Shown: positions 36,094 to 48,140 of the stretch, piece after piece | How the letters are laid out: each line of letters starts with the position of its first letter | How positions within the stretch are numbered: the first letter of the stretch is position 1 | NCBI GenBank assembly: GCA_021613375.1 | Contig: CM038710.1 | Coordinates: 31,598,195 to 31,662,194, forward strand | Length of the DNA: 64,000 nucleotides | Origin: Megaleporinus macrocephalus | Taxonomy: Eukaryota > Chordata > Actinopteri > Characiformes > Anostomidae | Direction: 5' to 3' | Notes under the pieces: model-generated | The model's database searches: none | The model's input: only the letters and a program-made list of their open reading frames with translations | Told to the model about the DNA's origin: nothing | Position numbers and translations under genes: made by a program

Positions 36094-36790
36094 CAGTGGT
36101 TTTCAACCTGTGGGCCGTACTTGTTTTTTTTGCCAAGTATTTGTTTTTTTTGCCAAGTATTTTTTCTTCAATAAATAGAGAGTTCAGCATATTTAGTTTG
36201 TTTATTTGCAAAACAAAACGTGTAGTACAGTCACATGACACGCAGCGCTAGCTAGTGGATTAACTAGCTAGTTAGTTAGCTACTTCAAATCATGGATAAA
36301 TGGTTAAAAACAGGGTTTTTGACAACAAAAGACCCTGAAGCTGGACCATCTACAGGTGAAGCAGCCACTGTATCTCTTACTGAGAGAACCAAGAAATGCA
36401 AGCATAAATCGAAAAGAAGAAAATACAGCAGTGAGTAGCTAGCACTAGGCTTCACAAGCACAGGAACAGAAAACGAGCCGCTACCCCTCTGCGCTGTGTG
36501 TTTGGAGGTCTTGGCAAATGAAACGCTGACATTTTGAGGCTAAGCACAGCGAGTATGCATCTAAACCTGTGGAATTTTTTGAGAACAAACTTAAAGAATA
36601 CCAAAGCAGGAAAAAGACCCTTGAATTGGCTTGCTCTGGAACTGATGATGCTAAAGCTGTTGAGGCTTCCTACCATGTTGCGCATCTTATAGCAAAGGCT
36701 GGACCAAATACAAAAATAGGCTTAATGTTCAGCCAGACCTCCGTTTACAACTTTCTGCACTTCAACCTGACATCCACCACTTGTTAGCTG
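36094..36790 (+). pseudogene. hAT (Charlie/ZBED-like) transposase N-terminal remnant
   Basis: It starts with CAGTGGTTTTCAACCTGTGG, the typical terminal sequence of hAT-Charlie-type elements. An ATG at 36292 then opens MDKWLKTGFLTTKDPEAGPS. After stops and frame changes follow NEPLPLCAVCLEVLANETL, the cysteine part of a BED finger, and then PVEFFENKLKEYQSRKKTLE and ASYHVAHLIAKAG. This order matches ZBED5-like transposases. Several stops interrupt it, the catalytic core is absent and no right end is seen. Confidence 0.7.
36123..36162. repeat. 20-bp direct duplication
   Basis: The unit TTTTTTTTGCCAAGTATTTG occurs twice in tandem within the hAT remnant. Confidence 0.85.
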
Positions 36791-38701
36791 GCAGACCATC
36801 TGGTGATGTATTATGACTGTATAGTAAAATAACTTGAGTGTTTTATTGAGTGCACAGAGGCCTGGATTGTGTACAGGTGTACGCAGTGGATTGTGTAGTG
36901 CCTGCGTGTGCTACAGTAGGTGTCTTGTAATCTCTCCTCTCACTCAGCCTGCTCTTCATGAAGTCTTCCTCTCCCCCAGACTCAATAAGATGAGCAACAT
37001 GATCATACATGCTGCTCGAGGACTGCACTGCTGACTGCATCAAGCACACACACACACATGCACGCACACACATAAGCGAGCACACACTCAGCATGTGGTG
37101 AGAAAATCGATTCTTCAAGACTGCGCTGCTGGAGAGAAGTGGATCGCACACACAAACTCTAAAGCATCTTTTAGGTATAATGTTCTCTAAGAGCAATGCG
37201 TAACCCCAGAAGCACACCAGCAGCACTTTAGCAGTTACAGTTTTATGTCGGGCCCCGTAACAGTACTACTAGAGCATTATCCCCTGTTAAATAGTTAATG
37301 CCACAGTTACTGAGTTACACCACTCAGCTTCCTCGTGTTATTGCTCATTAGCCCACTGACATACAATATTCATATTAGCAAATCAAACTCTATTGAGTTC
37401 CTCATCCATCACGTTCATCAGCTGTGACTTAGAAAGGCGCACACACACACACACGCATACAGGGACACATACAGAGACGCGCACGGCTTCTGTAATGTGT
37501 TTTTAAGTGAGTGTGGCTGATGGATAGGGAGCCTCTGCTGCTCTTAACAGCTCCTCATATCTGCCGCACACACACACCCACCCACGTATAAAGCTTTCTA
37601 CGGTGTGTCTGAAAAGAGCTAGAGGACTCACAGTAGGAGCTCCCTCGGTACAATTTCCATTCGCGTTAATATTATCTGATTAATTTAGTTTTATGCCTTG
37701 GAGCCCAGCCGAGGCCCTCGGATCAGAATGCGCTGGATGCTAAATGAACGTGTTGCCCGTTCTGGCTCCCCGTCCCTGCCACCTCCTCACTTCAGTGAGT
37801 GGCTGGCCGCGCCCCACCTCGGCCCACCACCAACCCTCCCCTGCTGTCTCTCGAGAGGAAGTAGGTCAGACGTTGTCGTCAATATTATGATGTTGGTTTC
37901 ATTTCAAACTGTTGCAACTCTTGTAAGGTGGCTGATGACCAGCTTTATGGAGTCCGATAGCAGTTTCCAGATTAAAGGGCACATATCTGACATTTTGGGA
38001 ATATATGTTTCACATATGAGGGAAAAGAAATTGTATCCCTCTTGTAAATGATCTGTGTTCTAATTGGCTGCCCTGTTTTAGGCTTGTGCAGTATGTCATC
38101 GTCCAATCACTCCTGTTAGTCAACAGTGATTTATGATGTTGTTGTGGGGGGAGGCGGGGTGGCGATGGTGTTCAAGGATGTAGGCAGGTCGCCTTAAAAA
38201 AAAAAAAAAAAGCCACCAGCATGCTGTTTGCGTGCCTTTTTCAGAATAGATTTTCCGGTGACAGACCGAGGGTCCTCTTAATGGAAATCCCTGGCACAGG
38301 CACGTTTCTCCGGTAACACTTTTCAACATGGCAGGTTATGCGGTAACACCTCATTACCTGCTGTGTCTGCTGAAATGCACGTGCTTTCTGGACAGAAACT
38401 CAAACGCTAACTCCATTCTTGGGCTGGTTTTGGTGGTTTTTGGTATGTTTGGAGCATATGGGTTTGGTAAATGTTTGCAGCTTGTAAACTGCCTCAGAGT
38501 GAAATAATGTGAAGTAGCATAAAGGCCATGTTTAAGAAGCTTCTGTGTTTTGGTGCCTGGTGTAAAAATCTCTAGTTTATCCAAAACGACATCCAGTGGG
38601 GAATATATTTTTATCTCTATCTTTTATATCTGCTACAGAATGTTATTAAAGGGGCAATATGGGGTTTTTTCTGCCATCAGTCACACCAACAGATATGGCC
38701 A

Positions 38702-38829
38702 TTCAGAATCAGAATCAGAATCAGAATCAGACTTTATTTGCCAAGTATGCTCACACATACAAGGAATTTGTGTTTGGTAACAGAAGCTCACAGTGCACGA
38801 TAACTGACATTACAGAAGTAGCACATCCA

Positions 38830-38886
<57 letters not shown>

Positions 38887-39425
38887 GACATACACGCACA
38901 GACACACCTGTAAACTTAACACTAGTGTTAACATGTGCAGAGTTGTATATTAAAAGTAAAGTGCTAAGTGCAGCAGTAAAGAACAGTGCAGACTGAATTA
39001 AATAGATATAAATATGAAGAACAGAAGAGTCACTGGTTGAGACGATGGTGTTCTGAGACTATCAGATAAATAAAAAGTGCAGAACAAGAAGAAGAGTGAG
39101 AGAACATCTGGATATGGATGTATGTAGTAGACTGTATTCAGAATGTAGTGTGTGATGTTCAGCTGTTCATGAGTGTGATGGCGTGTGGGAAGAAGCTTCT
39201 CTGAAGTCTGGAGGTCTTGATCCTGACTGAAACGCCGACCTGAGGGAAGATACTGGAACAGGTGATGTCCAGGGTGTGACGGATTACGGACGATGTTCTC
39301 TGCCCGCTTCCTGGTTCTGGCCGTGTGCAGGTCCGGTAGGGAGGGTAACTTCACACCGATGGTTCTCTCTGCAGACCTAATGATGCGCTGCAGTCTGTGG
39401 GTGTGGTGTTTGGTGGCTGAGCTCC
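38702..39425 (-). pseudogene. LINE ORF2 C-terminus and 3' end (L2/Rex1-like)
   Basis: On the minus strand the 3' end is at 38702 with a (CAGAAT)n-type tail next to GGCAAATAAAGTCTGATT. The coding part reads GVKLPSLPDLHTARTRKRAE, NIVRNPSHPGHHLFQYLPSG, then, after a frameshift, SFFPHAITLMNS. This is the conserved C-terminal region of fish L2/Rex1 reverse-transcriptase proteins. Truncated at its 5' end and disrupted. Confidence 0.75.
38832..38884. repeat. (CA)n microsatellite in the LINE 3' UTR
   Basis: CA tract of about 53 bp inside the LINE fragment. Confidence 0.95.
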
Positions 39426-39514
39426 TTTAAGCCAGAAAATCCAAACTGATTCAGTTACTTGTTAAGGTTACTAAAAGAAAACGTTTAAATAAAACTGATA
39501 CATGACAAATGTAA

Positions 39515-40245
39515 TTAGTTTCCAAGTTTCAAGTTTATTTGTCATTTGCACATCATGTCAGGACATAACATGCTTTGAAATGTTTAGGGTGAGGCTCAGA
39601 TACAACTCTACAGCAGGGCAGCATTATATATGTAGTTAAAACAGTGCAAACATCCAATAAATAGACAATATTGAAGTAAAATGAGCTAGAATATATACAT
39701 TTAGTAATAACTGAAATATATAGGACTATACAAAACATACACAAGATATATACATAAGATATACAGGAGGACATATGTAGAAACTTGTGTATATGCAGGT
39801 TATCTAAGAAGATTAATCTATTTAAAGTGACTTAATGATATTGTCCATAGCAGCGATATCAGAATAAATAATATAATATAATAGTATAATATAATATAAT
39901 ATAGCAGTGGCCGAGTGAACGGTATTGGGATCTTTCAGCCTCACAGTTTGTTCAGAAGCCTGACAGCGTGTGGGTAGAAGCTGTTCAGTAGCTGGTTGTT
40001 CTGGTCTGGATGCTGCGGAATCTCCTGCCTGATGGCAGTATAGTGAACAGGTGTGCTGGGTGACCGCTGTCTAACCTGATCTTCTGGATTATCCTCAGGC
40101 AGCGGGACTGGTAGACGTCCTGTAAGGCTGGTAGTTTGTTGCCTACGATGTATTCTGCTGTCCTCACCACTCCTTTTAGGGCCTTGCAGTCGCAAGCAGT
40201 GCAGCTGCCGTACCAGACAGTGATGCATTCATTTAGTGCATCAAA
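39515..40245 (-). pseudogene. LINE ORF2 C-terminus and 3' end, second copy
   Basis: Immediately next to the previous LINE and in the same orientation. The minus-strand frame reads FDALNECITVWYGSCTACDC, GVVRTAEYIVGNKLPALQDV, YQSRCLRIIQKIRLDSGHPA and LPSGRRFRSIQTRT. After a frameshift it ends FYPHAVRLLNKL. This is the same protein region as at 38702 but clearly diverged, so it is a separate insertion or subfamily. Confidence 0.8.
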
Positions 40246-40599
40246 AAGCTGCAGACACAAAGCTGTTCTTGGACATTTAAAAAAATCTAATAATGACAAT
40301 GCACTGAAACTTCTGGTGACTGGTGGTACCCCATCAATCAGCTTAAGCCTGCTTTGCCTGAAACCCTCATTAAAACGCAGCATTAACTGGCAGGTTAAAA
40401 TGCATTGCATTGGTGTTCAAGAAGTATCAACTCAAAACAGACGATATAAGCAGCCAAAGAAGTTATCATTTGGATTTGAATAGGCATAGAGCCTTTGATT
40501 GGATAAATCCTGCAGTGATTAATATGTTTCAGCTGGAAACAATTCTTTTAACCCTGACTGATACAGTGAACTTCTTAAACAACTATGTGGAAAGATGTG

Positions 40600-41605
40600 T
40601 TCCATGGTCATGGAAAACATGGTACTGTGTTTCACAAGGCTCTAATTATTGGCCTGCATGAAGCAAAGAAAACAACTAAGGAGAGACTAAAATGACTGGA
40701 ATTGGGTTAGGAACGTTTCAACACATTATTAAAACCTGGAAGGTCAGTGGAAAGCCGCCAACTTCACGGAAAATAAACGTGGCTGGAAGAAAACCCTGAA
40801 TGACTACGACTGGAGATCACTTAAATGCTCATTGAAGTCAGACTGTAAAAAATGGGCAGTAGAACTCACGGTCATGTTTAATAGTGACATTTCCACACAC
40901 AGAGTGAAACGAGATCTCTCAAGATTGGGACGAAACAGCTTTGTAGAGATAAGAAAACCACTTGTCAGTGAGGCTAATCAGACAAAAGGGCTTCAGTTTG
41001 CTAGGGAGCAGAAAGATTGGACTCAATGAAAAAAGGTCATGTCGCTTGATGAGGCCAGATTTAGCATATTTCACTGGACGTGTTAGCTGAAGAAGGGAAG
41101 CACATGAAGCAATGCACCCACCGTATGCGTAGTTCCCACTGTACTGAGGGTGGGGTTATGATCTGGGGTTGCTTTAGTTGGTCAGGTCTGGGCTCAGGAA
41201 CATTATATGGCAATAAAACGAAGACAGCTGACTATCTGAATGCACCGAATGACCAGTTTTTCCTATCAATGGATTTTTTCTTCCCTGATGGCATGGGCTT
41301 ATTCCAGGACGACAATGTCAAGATTCATCAGGCTCACATCGAGTGATTCAGGGAGCATGAGGAAACATTTTCACACATGAATTGGCCACCGCAGAGTCCT
41401 GACCTCAACCCCATTCAAAGTCTTCGGGATGTGCTGGAGAAGACTTTGCCAATGGGGTTCAAGTCTCCCATCGTCAATACAATTTGTTAGCCATCACTGG
41501 AAAGAAATGTTTTAACATTTCATAAGGGTGGCCAAACGATGCCACAGCAAATATATGGTGTGAAAGCTGAAGCCAGTCCAATTCAATTTTACAGTGTACT
41601 TTTTT
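40600..41605 (+). pseudogene. Tc1-like transposase pseudogene, nearly full length
   Basis: Segments in the right order match a Tc1/mariner transposase: DNA-binding part (IIGLHEAKKTTKERLK, TFQHIIKTWKVSGKPP), linker (STHRVKRDLSRLGRNSFVEI, QFAREQKDWTQ) and catalytic part ([54 protein letters not shown]). The first Asp (in DEARF) and second Asp (QDDN) are present, but the third catalytic acid in SPDLNPIE is replaced by Gln. Several stops and frameshifts interrupt it, including stops after DWTQ and QAHIE. It cannot encode an active enzyme. Confidence 0.85.
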
Positions 41606-43228
41606 GGTTAAGCAGTGAAGCCACATTATTTAAAGGCGTAAAGTAATTGTGGACCCTTGCTGCAGGCTGGATTATGTTCTAGTAGCTAATCAAAAGTGGC
41701 AACAGGAACATCCTCCATCTTGTAGCATGGGGTCACACATTACTAGGCAGGTGTGTAAAGACAATAAATTTTCAACTATGCTTTTACTACCTTGATTATA
41801 CAGCCAAGAAAAGAGACACTAGACATGCATACACTGTTGTGTATATGTGTATAATTAACAATACACTCTAAATTCTGGCTGTGCAGCACAATGTCTTGTT
41901 AGGTCCAAAAAAAGAAACCTGTGGGTGGAGCATGGACAGGTCATTTGACTTGGGAGCACTTGTGCTGAATCTGCCCCAAAGAGTTCCTAATTACTCCGAA
42001 TGATGCTTGAGAAAATTAGGCCATTTATCTTTAGAGTGCTGTTCATATCATGGGAGATTATGTGTAACTCATAGGCGTTCTGAAGGCTTTTGCGTTGTAA
42101 TTATGCTGTTGGTGGTAGCGGCTAATAATCCTCTCTACATCCTTTCTGTGTCTGCCTGTATGGGCCATTAATGTCTGTATCTACACCCAGACCCACTATT
42201 AATGAGGAGCTGAGCATTGCTTCTTCTAAACAGCTTCCATTCTTACCACATCCTGTTAAAGGCGACAGCAGCCCACACATATGCTAAAGCACACATAATC
42301 AGCCGTGCTTTTCAGCCTGGTGTGTCTGTGTGATCAAAACCATCCCCAGAGCGCAACACTAAACTGATCTCCATGCTTCTCTCCTCCCTGTCTGTGCCAA
42401 GCTGAGCTTCATTAGTGCTGCTAGAATAAAGAGCAGTAGGTGTGTGCATATATGTGAGACCAACTACCAAATGCTATGAGACCCCTGTATTTGTATTTCC
42501 CAGTACTGGAATCAATGCAATGCGATAAAAAGCCAGTTTTATTCTAAAACAGCATCTCGGTGGGACAAATTAGCAAATAGCAGTGCCACTCTCTGCTGCA
42601 GCCAACATGCACAAGGTCCATAGTCCGTTAGAGAGCCATAGCATGATTCTGCCCATTAGAGCTGAACAGATTAATGAAACTGAGCTGACCATTCCATCAC
42701 CTAGCGTCTGTTGTCTGCACCACTTTCGTACCACTTTGGAAAGACTCTGCAGGCCATCACTCTGACACACAGAACAGCAGAGCTGAGGAATACTGACACC
42801 TTGTGTAGAGAGCAGGGAACATGTCTGTAATTATTGTTGCACTCATTCAACATGGTGTTATACAGTGTGACTTTTAAGTACTATATCATTAATCTAATAT
42901 TATCTTCATCAATATACCAACATCCTACTATTTTACGCAGCAGTGCCTCACTGTAAATTATACCTGATCAGCCAAGGCATGTGTGGTGTCTGATATATCC
43001 AATGTAGATAACAAGGAAGCTTATAGCCCTCCAATTAGCACTGCATGTTAAGTAATCTAAAACAGACTTACTTATGCAGTTCCCCACACAGTGCAATATG
43101 CTGTCATTTATTAAAGAGAACAAAACTACCTGCCTTAAAGATGCAGAAAGCAAATATCTGCCAGTTCCTTGTACACTCTGTTTGTACTCCCCTCCGGAGT
43201 TTTAGTAGAGATCTCAATAATCACATAT

Positions 43229-43734
43229 TGGGTCTGTCTCAAAACCTAGTGAGCTGCCTACATAGACAGCATTTTACGTTATAGTATGCGCTCCTGACAT
43301 GTACGCTGTCCTAATTCTTAGATACCTTAAACATGCTGTCTACTGAGGAGCCTTATTTTGACCTGATTTTAAGGAAGCATTGAACGCTTCCTCAGCCGCT
43401 AAGGCAATTCCATGATGCAACACAGTGCTACAAGCAGTGAAGTCATTTTAAAATATAAGTTATTTTGATTCTCTCTGGTGTTTTATTGTGTTTCTTGTCA
43501 TATAATCACACAAAACAGTATTTTATTTACAACTGTAATGACTGTAATGAGTCAGTAACCATTTTGCAGTTTTATACTCGTGCTATTAGCATTTATGCTA
43601 GCAGATTTTTAAGCCTCGGGCTATTGTTTTGGATAATCTGTTTTATGAGGAGAGATGAGGACAGAACACTGCTACTTGGACAGCTGCCTACATAGACAGC
43701 CTACTTAGACACTCACTAGGTTTTGAGACAGACA
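43229..43734. mobile_element. non-autonomous DNA element with terminal inverted repeats
   Basis: The left end GGTCTGTCTCAAAACCTAGT and right end ACTAGGTTTTGAGACAGAC are inverted copies, followed inward on both sides by GCTGCCTACATAGACAGC-type sequence. The 505-bp body has no recognisable protein. Target duplication is unclear, so the superfamily is not assigned. Confidence 0.7.
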
Positions 43735-44864
43735 CATTGTCACGTATCGTCACGTATCGTCACAAAAAACTTGGGAAATAATTCTGGTTCCATTGACTTC
43801 CATTAAAAGTGAAAAATGTTTTCACCCTCTCCTGTAAAGCTGTCATTTTGGAGACACCTGTTTTTCTTTAGACAGCGACGGTATGCCAAGACACTAAAAT
43901 TAATTTTCATTTACAACTGAACACACTACGTTCCTGTATTTCTCCTACATCCCATGCCAGAGCTATTTGTTCTAATTAGCTTAAGAGAATCATCATTAAG
44001 GCTCTGGAGCTCATCAAATAGCAAAACTCGTGCAAAGAGAATCTTCCACTGGTGATGTGTTATTTTACCCTGGTGATGTAGTATATGAATGCCCTGCCGA
44101 CAGTGATAGTCCAAACTGGCCTCAGGTTCTGGCAAGACATATAGCAGCCAGTTGCCAGCCTTACTATGAAGATGAACATGCAGAGGTTTCAGACCATTAA
44201 ATCACAGAAGCAGAAAGTGGCCCTGAGGCTGTGGAGGGAGAAACTGCTTCTGTGTGAAAGCACAGGGCAGCCACAGTTCATTACACACATCACATAACAA
44301 ACACAGCACAACACATCATGAAGCCCTCAAACGCTAACCCAGGCCTTAGGGGTCGTTCACAAAGCAGAATTTCACAGTTCACCAGATAACTTTAGCCCAT
44401 AGTCTGTCCAGTGGGAAAAGAGCTAATGGGCATATCTGGTGGACAGTCGTCACCTTTGGCTAGCTGGAGCAGTAATCCTACAGTCCCCCAGTTATTAGGA
44501 CATAAATGTGTGTGTGTCACACTGAAATGTCTCGTACCTTTTCTCCTGGACAAGCTTGGCTTTGACATACAGTTAAAACAGGTGGTTTTAGGACACAATT
44601 AAAACAAATCATGTTTCTAATTTTAGTATACACACACATACACACTTAAGACTGAGATTACCTGGTTAACATCCTGCTTTGTGATATAACCTTTCTGTTC
44701 TGAAATACTCTTTGATATGGAATTTAGACTAAACTCCTTTTGGTTTGAATAATTTTATAATAATAAAACATACAAAACTTGAGCATAACTTAGGAATGGT
44801 GGAGAGTACATGGCTAGCACACTCAGCTTTGTACATACATGAAATCATAGTATTTTTCCCATCC

Positions 44865-45180
44865 ATCCATTATCTTCCACTCTGTCTGGTCTAGGTCACA
44901 GGGGGCTGAAGCCAGTCTCAGCATCATCAGGCGAAGGTGGGGTACACCATGGACAGGTTGCCAGTCCATCACATGGCCAACATATGCTCACAGTCACATG
45001 CAATTTAGAGTGACCGATCAACCTATCATGCATGTGTTTGGACGTGTGGGAGGAAACCGGAGTACCCAGAGAAAACCCACTCAAGCACGGGGAGAACATG
45101 CACACTCCACACAGAGCGGCCTGGACCGGGAATCGAACCCGGATCGTCTTGCTGGGAGGCCACAGTGCTAGCCAGTGCTA
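44865..45180 (-). mobile_element. tRNA-headed SINE-like repeat
   Basis: Reverse-oriented copy with a fairly intact head: CGGGAATCGAACCCGGAT (the inverse of a GGGTTCGATTCCC B box) and GGCCACAGTGCTAGCCAGTG. The body is close to the other copies and the ATCC tail is at the low end. Confidence 0.8.
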
Positions 45181-46815
45181 GAGTATTTTTCATGAAACAC
45201 GAGAAAATGTTTACTTAATTGCAAAAAAAAAATATATGTGTTTTGGTAGTAACAACTCTTACATTACACACTGATTTTCAGACTTCTTTTACTTAAAAAC
45301 AATGGGATTTAACCGCTTACCATGTGACCATGAGCATGAAGATGCGGTATCACTTCCTGTTTTAAAGAGAAAATAAGGCTCTGCCTATAGACTAAAACTC
45401 ATGTGACATTAAAATACGGGACAGCATTTTTTAAATGAAAAATTAAACTAATAATAAATGTAAATCTTTCAGCTTGATCTTTTGAATTGCAATTGTAAGT
45501 TATATTGCAAATTAAATTAAGGGGCTGGGGTTATTTAAGGTTGGGATTCTGTGTGTGAATATATTTCATCTTCTGTTTTTCGATAGAGAAGTGCAAGATG
45601 TTGTTGTGAAGTCTACGACTCTCTTCAGCAGTAAGCAATATGTATTGATCGGGCTGCTGCTTGAAATCACAGTAAATAATGTATCTTGTATCTGGGACTT
45701 CCAAAAAAGACTAGAGGGGTGTTCTCACAAAACAAAATTAACATGTGACTGGCTGATAGTGTGGTTAGGACGCATCTTCATCTATTCAAGTCCTAACCAA
45801 TAAATGAGCTTGCTTATTTATGTACAAGGTATGAAGGACCACGCCCAAACTCCTCCTTTCCATCATTACATGCTCTATATAAACCACTCCTCTGCTCTCA
45901 CCTTCTCGTGATGAAATTCGCACCCCACCACCTCCCCAGCTTCTCCATCTCTTCCAAAATCGTACTCACTCTTCGCTTGGCAAAGGGGGGGCCTGGCTTC
46001 AAACCCCAGCAGCAGAAGCCACCCAGAACTCCAGCCCGAAGTTTCTCTGAGTTCCCCCTCCTTCGCAAACAAAAGATAAACTCGTTATTATGTTATGCTG
46101 TCTGAAAAGTACACTCTTAAATTCAGAGGAAGCTCATTGTTTAGCTGCTCCAGTCCCTTCTATCTTTGATATTCTTAACTAACTACTACATATATGCCTC
46201 GGGGTGGCACCCTGTTGGTCCCTCATAGCTTACCAACTGTAACTATGCCCAGGATATCTATGAAAAATCTTTACAGTGTGCTGCAGAAGCTTTGTAAATC
46301 TGAAAACTTGCCCAGGTTTCCAAGAGATCGCTGGTAAGATTGAACTGTTACTCATTTCTCAAACTGAAGAGCAGAGAAGAGACACAGGCGATCTCTGTGA
46401 ATATGTGAAAGACCCCAGAGCATTTTTTTATAAGAAGAATTGTTTAACCTAATATTTAGCTGCCATCAGCGCATTAACATTTAAACTGCTTACTTTTCAG
46501 GCCAAATATTCCAGCAGGCAGTCAGAGCTATCTGTGTGATATACTCTGCTGCAGGCCACATGCAGACACACTCTGAATTCTGGTGACAGCGTCTACACTG
46601 CTAGAATCAGAACTGCAGATATGAAGAGTGTTTGTGGCCAGCTGTTGCTGAAGCCCGCAAGAGAAACAAGAATAACGCAGTGGGGCGAACGGGTGCACTG
46701 ACACAAGCCATCCACACCTCTCCTAATACTGCTGCCTCAGAGAGACAGCACAAGCGTGCATGTGTCTCAGCAATGTGCCTGACTGCAATCATACACTCAA
46801 CACAACTCATATCTC

Positions 46816-46818
<3 letters not shown>

Positions 46819-46910
<92 letters not shown>

Positions 46911-46978
46911 TCAACACAACTCATATTTAATTATATATATATTATATATATAATTATATATATATATATATATATATA
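46819..46978. repeat. (AT)n tracts
   Basis: A pure AT tract of about 90 bp (46819-46908) and a broken one (46930-46978), separated by ACTCAACACAACTCATAT, which also stands just before the first tract. The unit of tract plus spacer thus appears duplicated. Confidence 0.9.
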
Positions 46979-47034
46979 CAGGTGCATGATGCATGTTTAT
47001 CCCCTTTTACAACGTTAATGGTCAAGACCACCAA

Positions 47035-47480
47035 ACAGCAGGTACTCTTGGGGAGCTGGATCATTCTCAGCACTGCAGTGACACTGATCACTGACATGAT
47101 GTGTAAGTGTGTTTGACGCTAGTATGAGTTGTTTAGACACTTCAGTGTCACTGCTGGACTGAGAATAGTTCACCAACCAGCAACACTCCTGTGCCAGCGA
47201 CCGGTGACCGATGATGAAAGACTAGAGGATGACCAACACAAACTGTGCAACAACACACACACCAACACCACATCAGTGTCACTGCAGTGCTGAGAGTGAC
47301 CCACCACCCAAATAATAACTGCTCTGTGGTGGTCCTTTGGGGGTCCAGATCATTAAAGAACAGGGTGAAAGGGGGCTAACAAAGTATACAGAGAAACAGA
47401 TGAACTTTAGTCTGTAAGTTTAGAGCTACTAAGTGCACCTGTCTCGTAAATGGAGCTGATAAAATAGACAACGGCCCATA
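47035..47480. repeat. dispersed repeat related to 18924-19427
   Basis: Shares ATTCTCAGCACTGCAGTGAC, CACATCAGTGTCACTGC, CTGCTCTGTGGTGGTCCTTT, CTAACAAAGTATACAGAGAA and the end GGAGCTGATAAAATAGACAA with the elements at 18924 and 24060. The right end matches the inverted repeat of the 18924 copy. Confidence 0.65.
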
Positions 47481-47679
47481 AAAGAGACAATGTCCAGTGA
47501 GTAGCAGTTCTCTGGGTGAAAATGCTCTGTTGATGCCAGAGGTTAAAGGAGAAAGGAGAAAGCCAGACTTGTTTGAGCTGATAGAAAACAACAGTAACTC
47601 ACGTAACCACTCGTTATAGCTAAGGTATGCAGAAGAGCACAACACTCTGAACATTGAAGCAGACAGGTTTTACCTGCAG

Positions 47680-48140
47680 AAGACCACACTGGCTACCACA
47701 GCTGCACCAACATTGGACAATAGAAGATTGAAAAAGATTCTACCTTGTCTGATGAAATTTTTATGGTATCGTCAGAATTTGGCATAAAACCATGCAAGCA
47801 TTGATCCATCCTGCCTTGTAGCGACAAATCAGACAGCTGATGGTATAATGGTGTGGGGGATATTTGTGGGGGATATCTTGCCACACTCTGGGCCTCTTAA
47901 TACCAAATGAGCATTGTTTAAAAGTCTCCCCAAGTTATTAACACGGTGTACTCCTCTTCTGATGGCTACTTCCAGCAGGATAACTTGTCATGTTACAAAG
48001 CTCACCTTAAACTGTTTTTTTTTAATTTTATGAAAATAAGTTCACTGTAAAACAGTAGCTCCAATGACCAGATCTCAAACCAACAGAGCGTCTTTGGAAT
48101 GTGGTGCAACAGGAGATTCGCATTGTGGAATGATTTTTGT
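47680..48140 (+). pseudogene. Tc1-like transposase fragment
   Basis: Nucleotide blocks match a fish Tc1-like transposase known to me from memory: CAACATTGGACAATAGAAGA, GAATTTGGCATAAAACCATG, AAGCATTGATCCATCCTGCC, TAATGGTGTGGGGGATATTT, CTTCTGATGGCTACTTCCAG, CAGGATAAC and ATCTCAAACCAACAGAGCG (the SPDLNPIE region). Many small deletions and stops make it non-coding. The same family ends in CACTGGCCACTTTATTAGG, the core of the minisatellite at 17829. Confidence 0.7.

Noticed and set aside
37698..38051. 117-codon frame on the plus strand
   Set aside because: No recognisable domain and no supporting splice sites or promoter; the Pro-rich part reflects local GC content.
45908..46105. 65-codon frame with Lys/Pro-rich sequence
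   Set aside because: Short, no known family, and an equally long frame on the other strand; no evidence for a gene.
46819..46908. AT tract as a possible origin or matrix attachment site
   Set aside because: A plain dinucleotide microsatellite explains it; nothing else supports a functional site.
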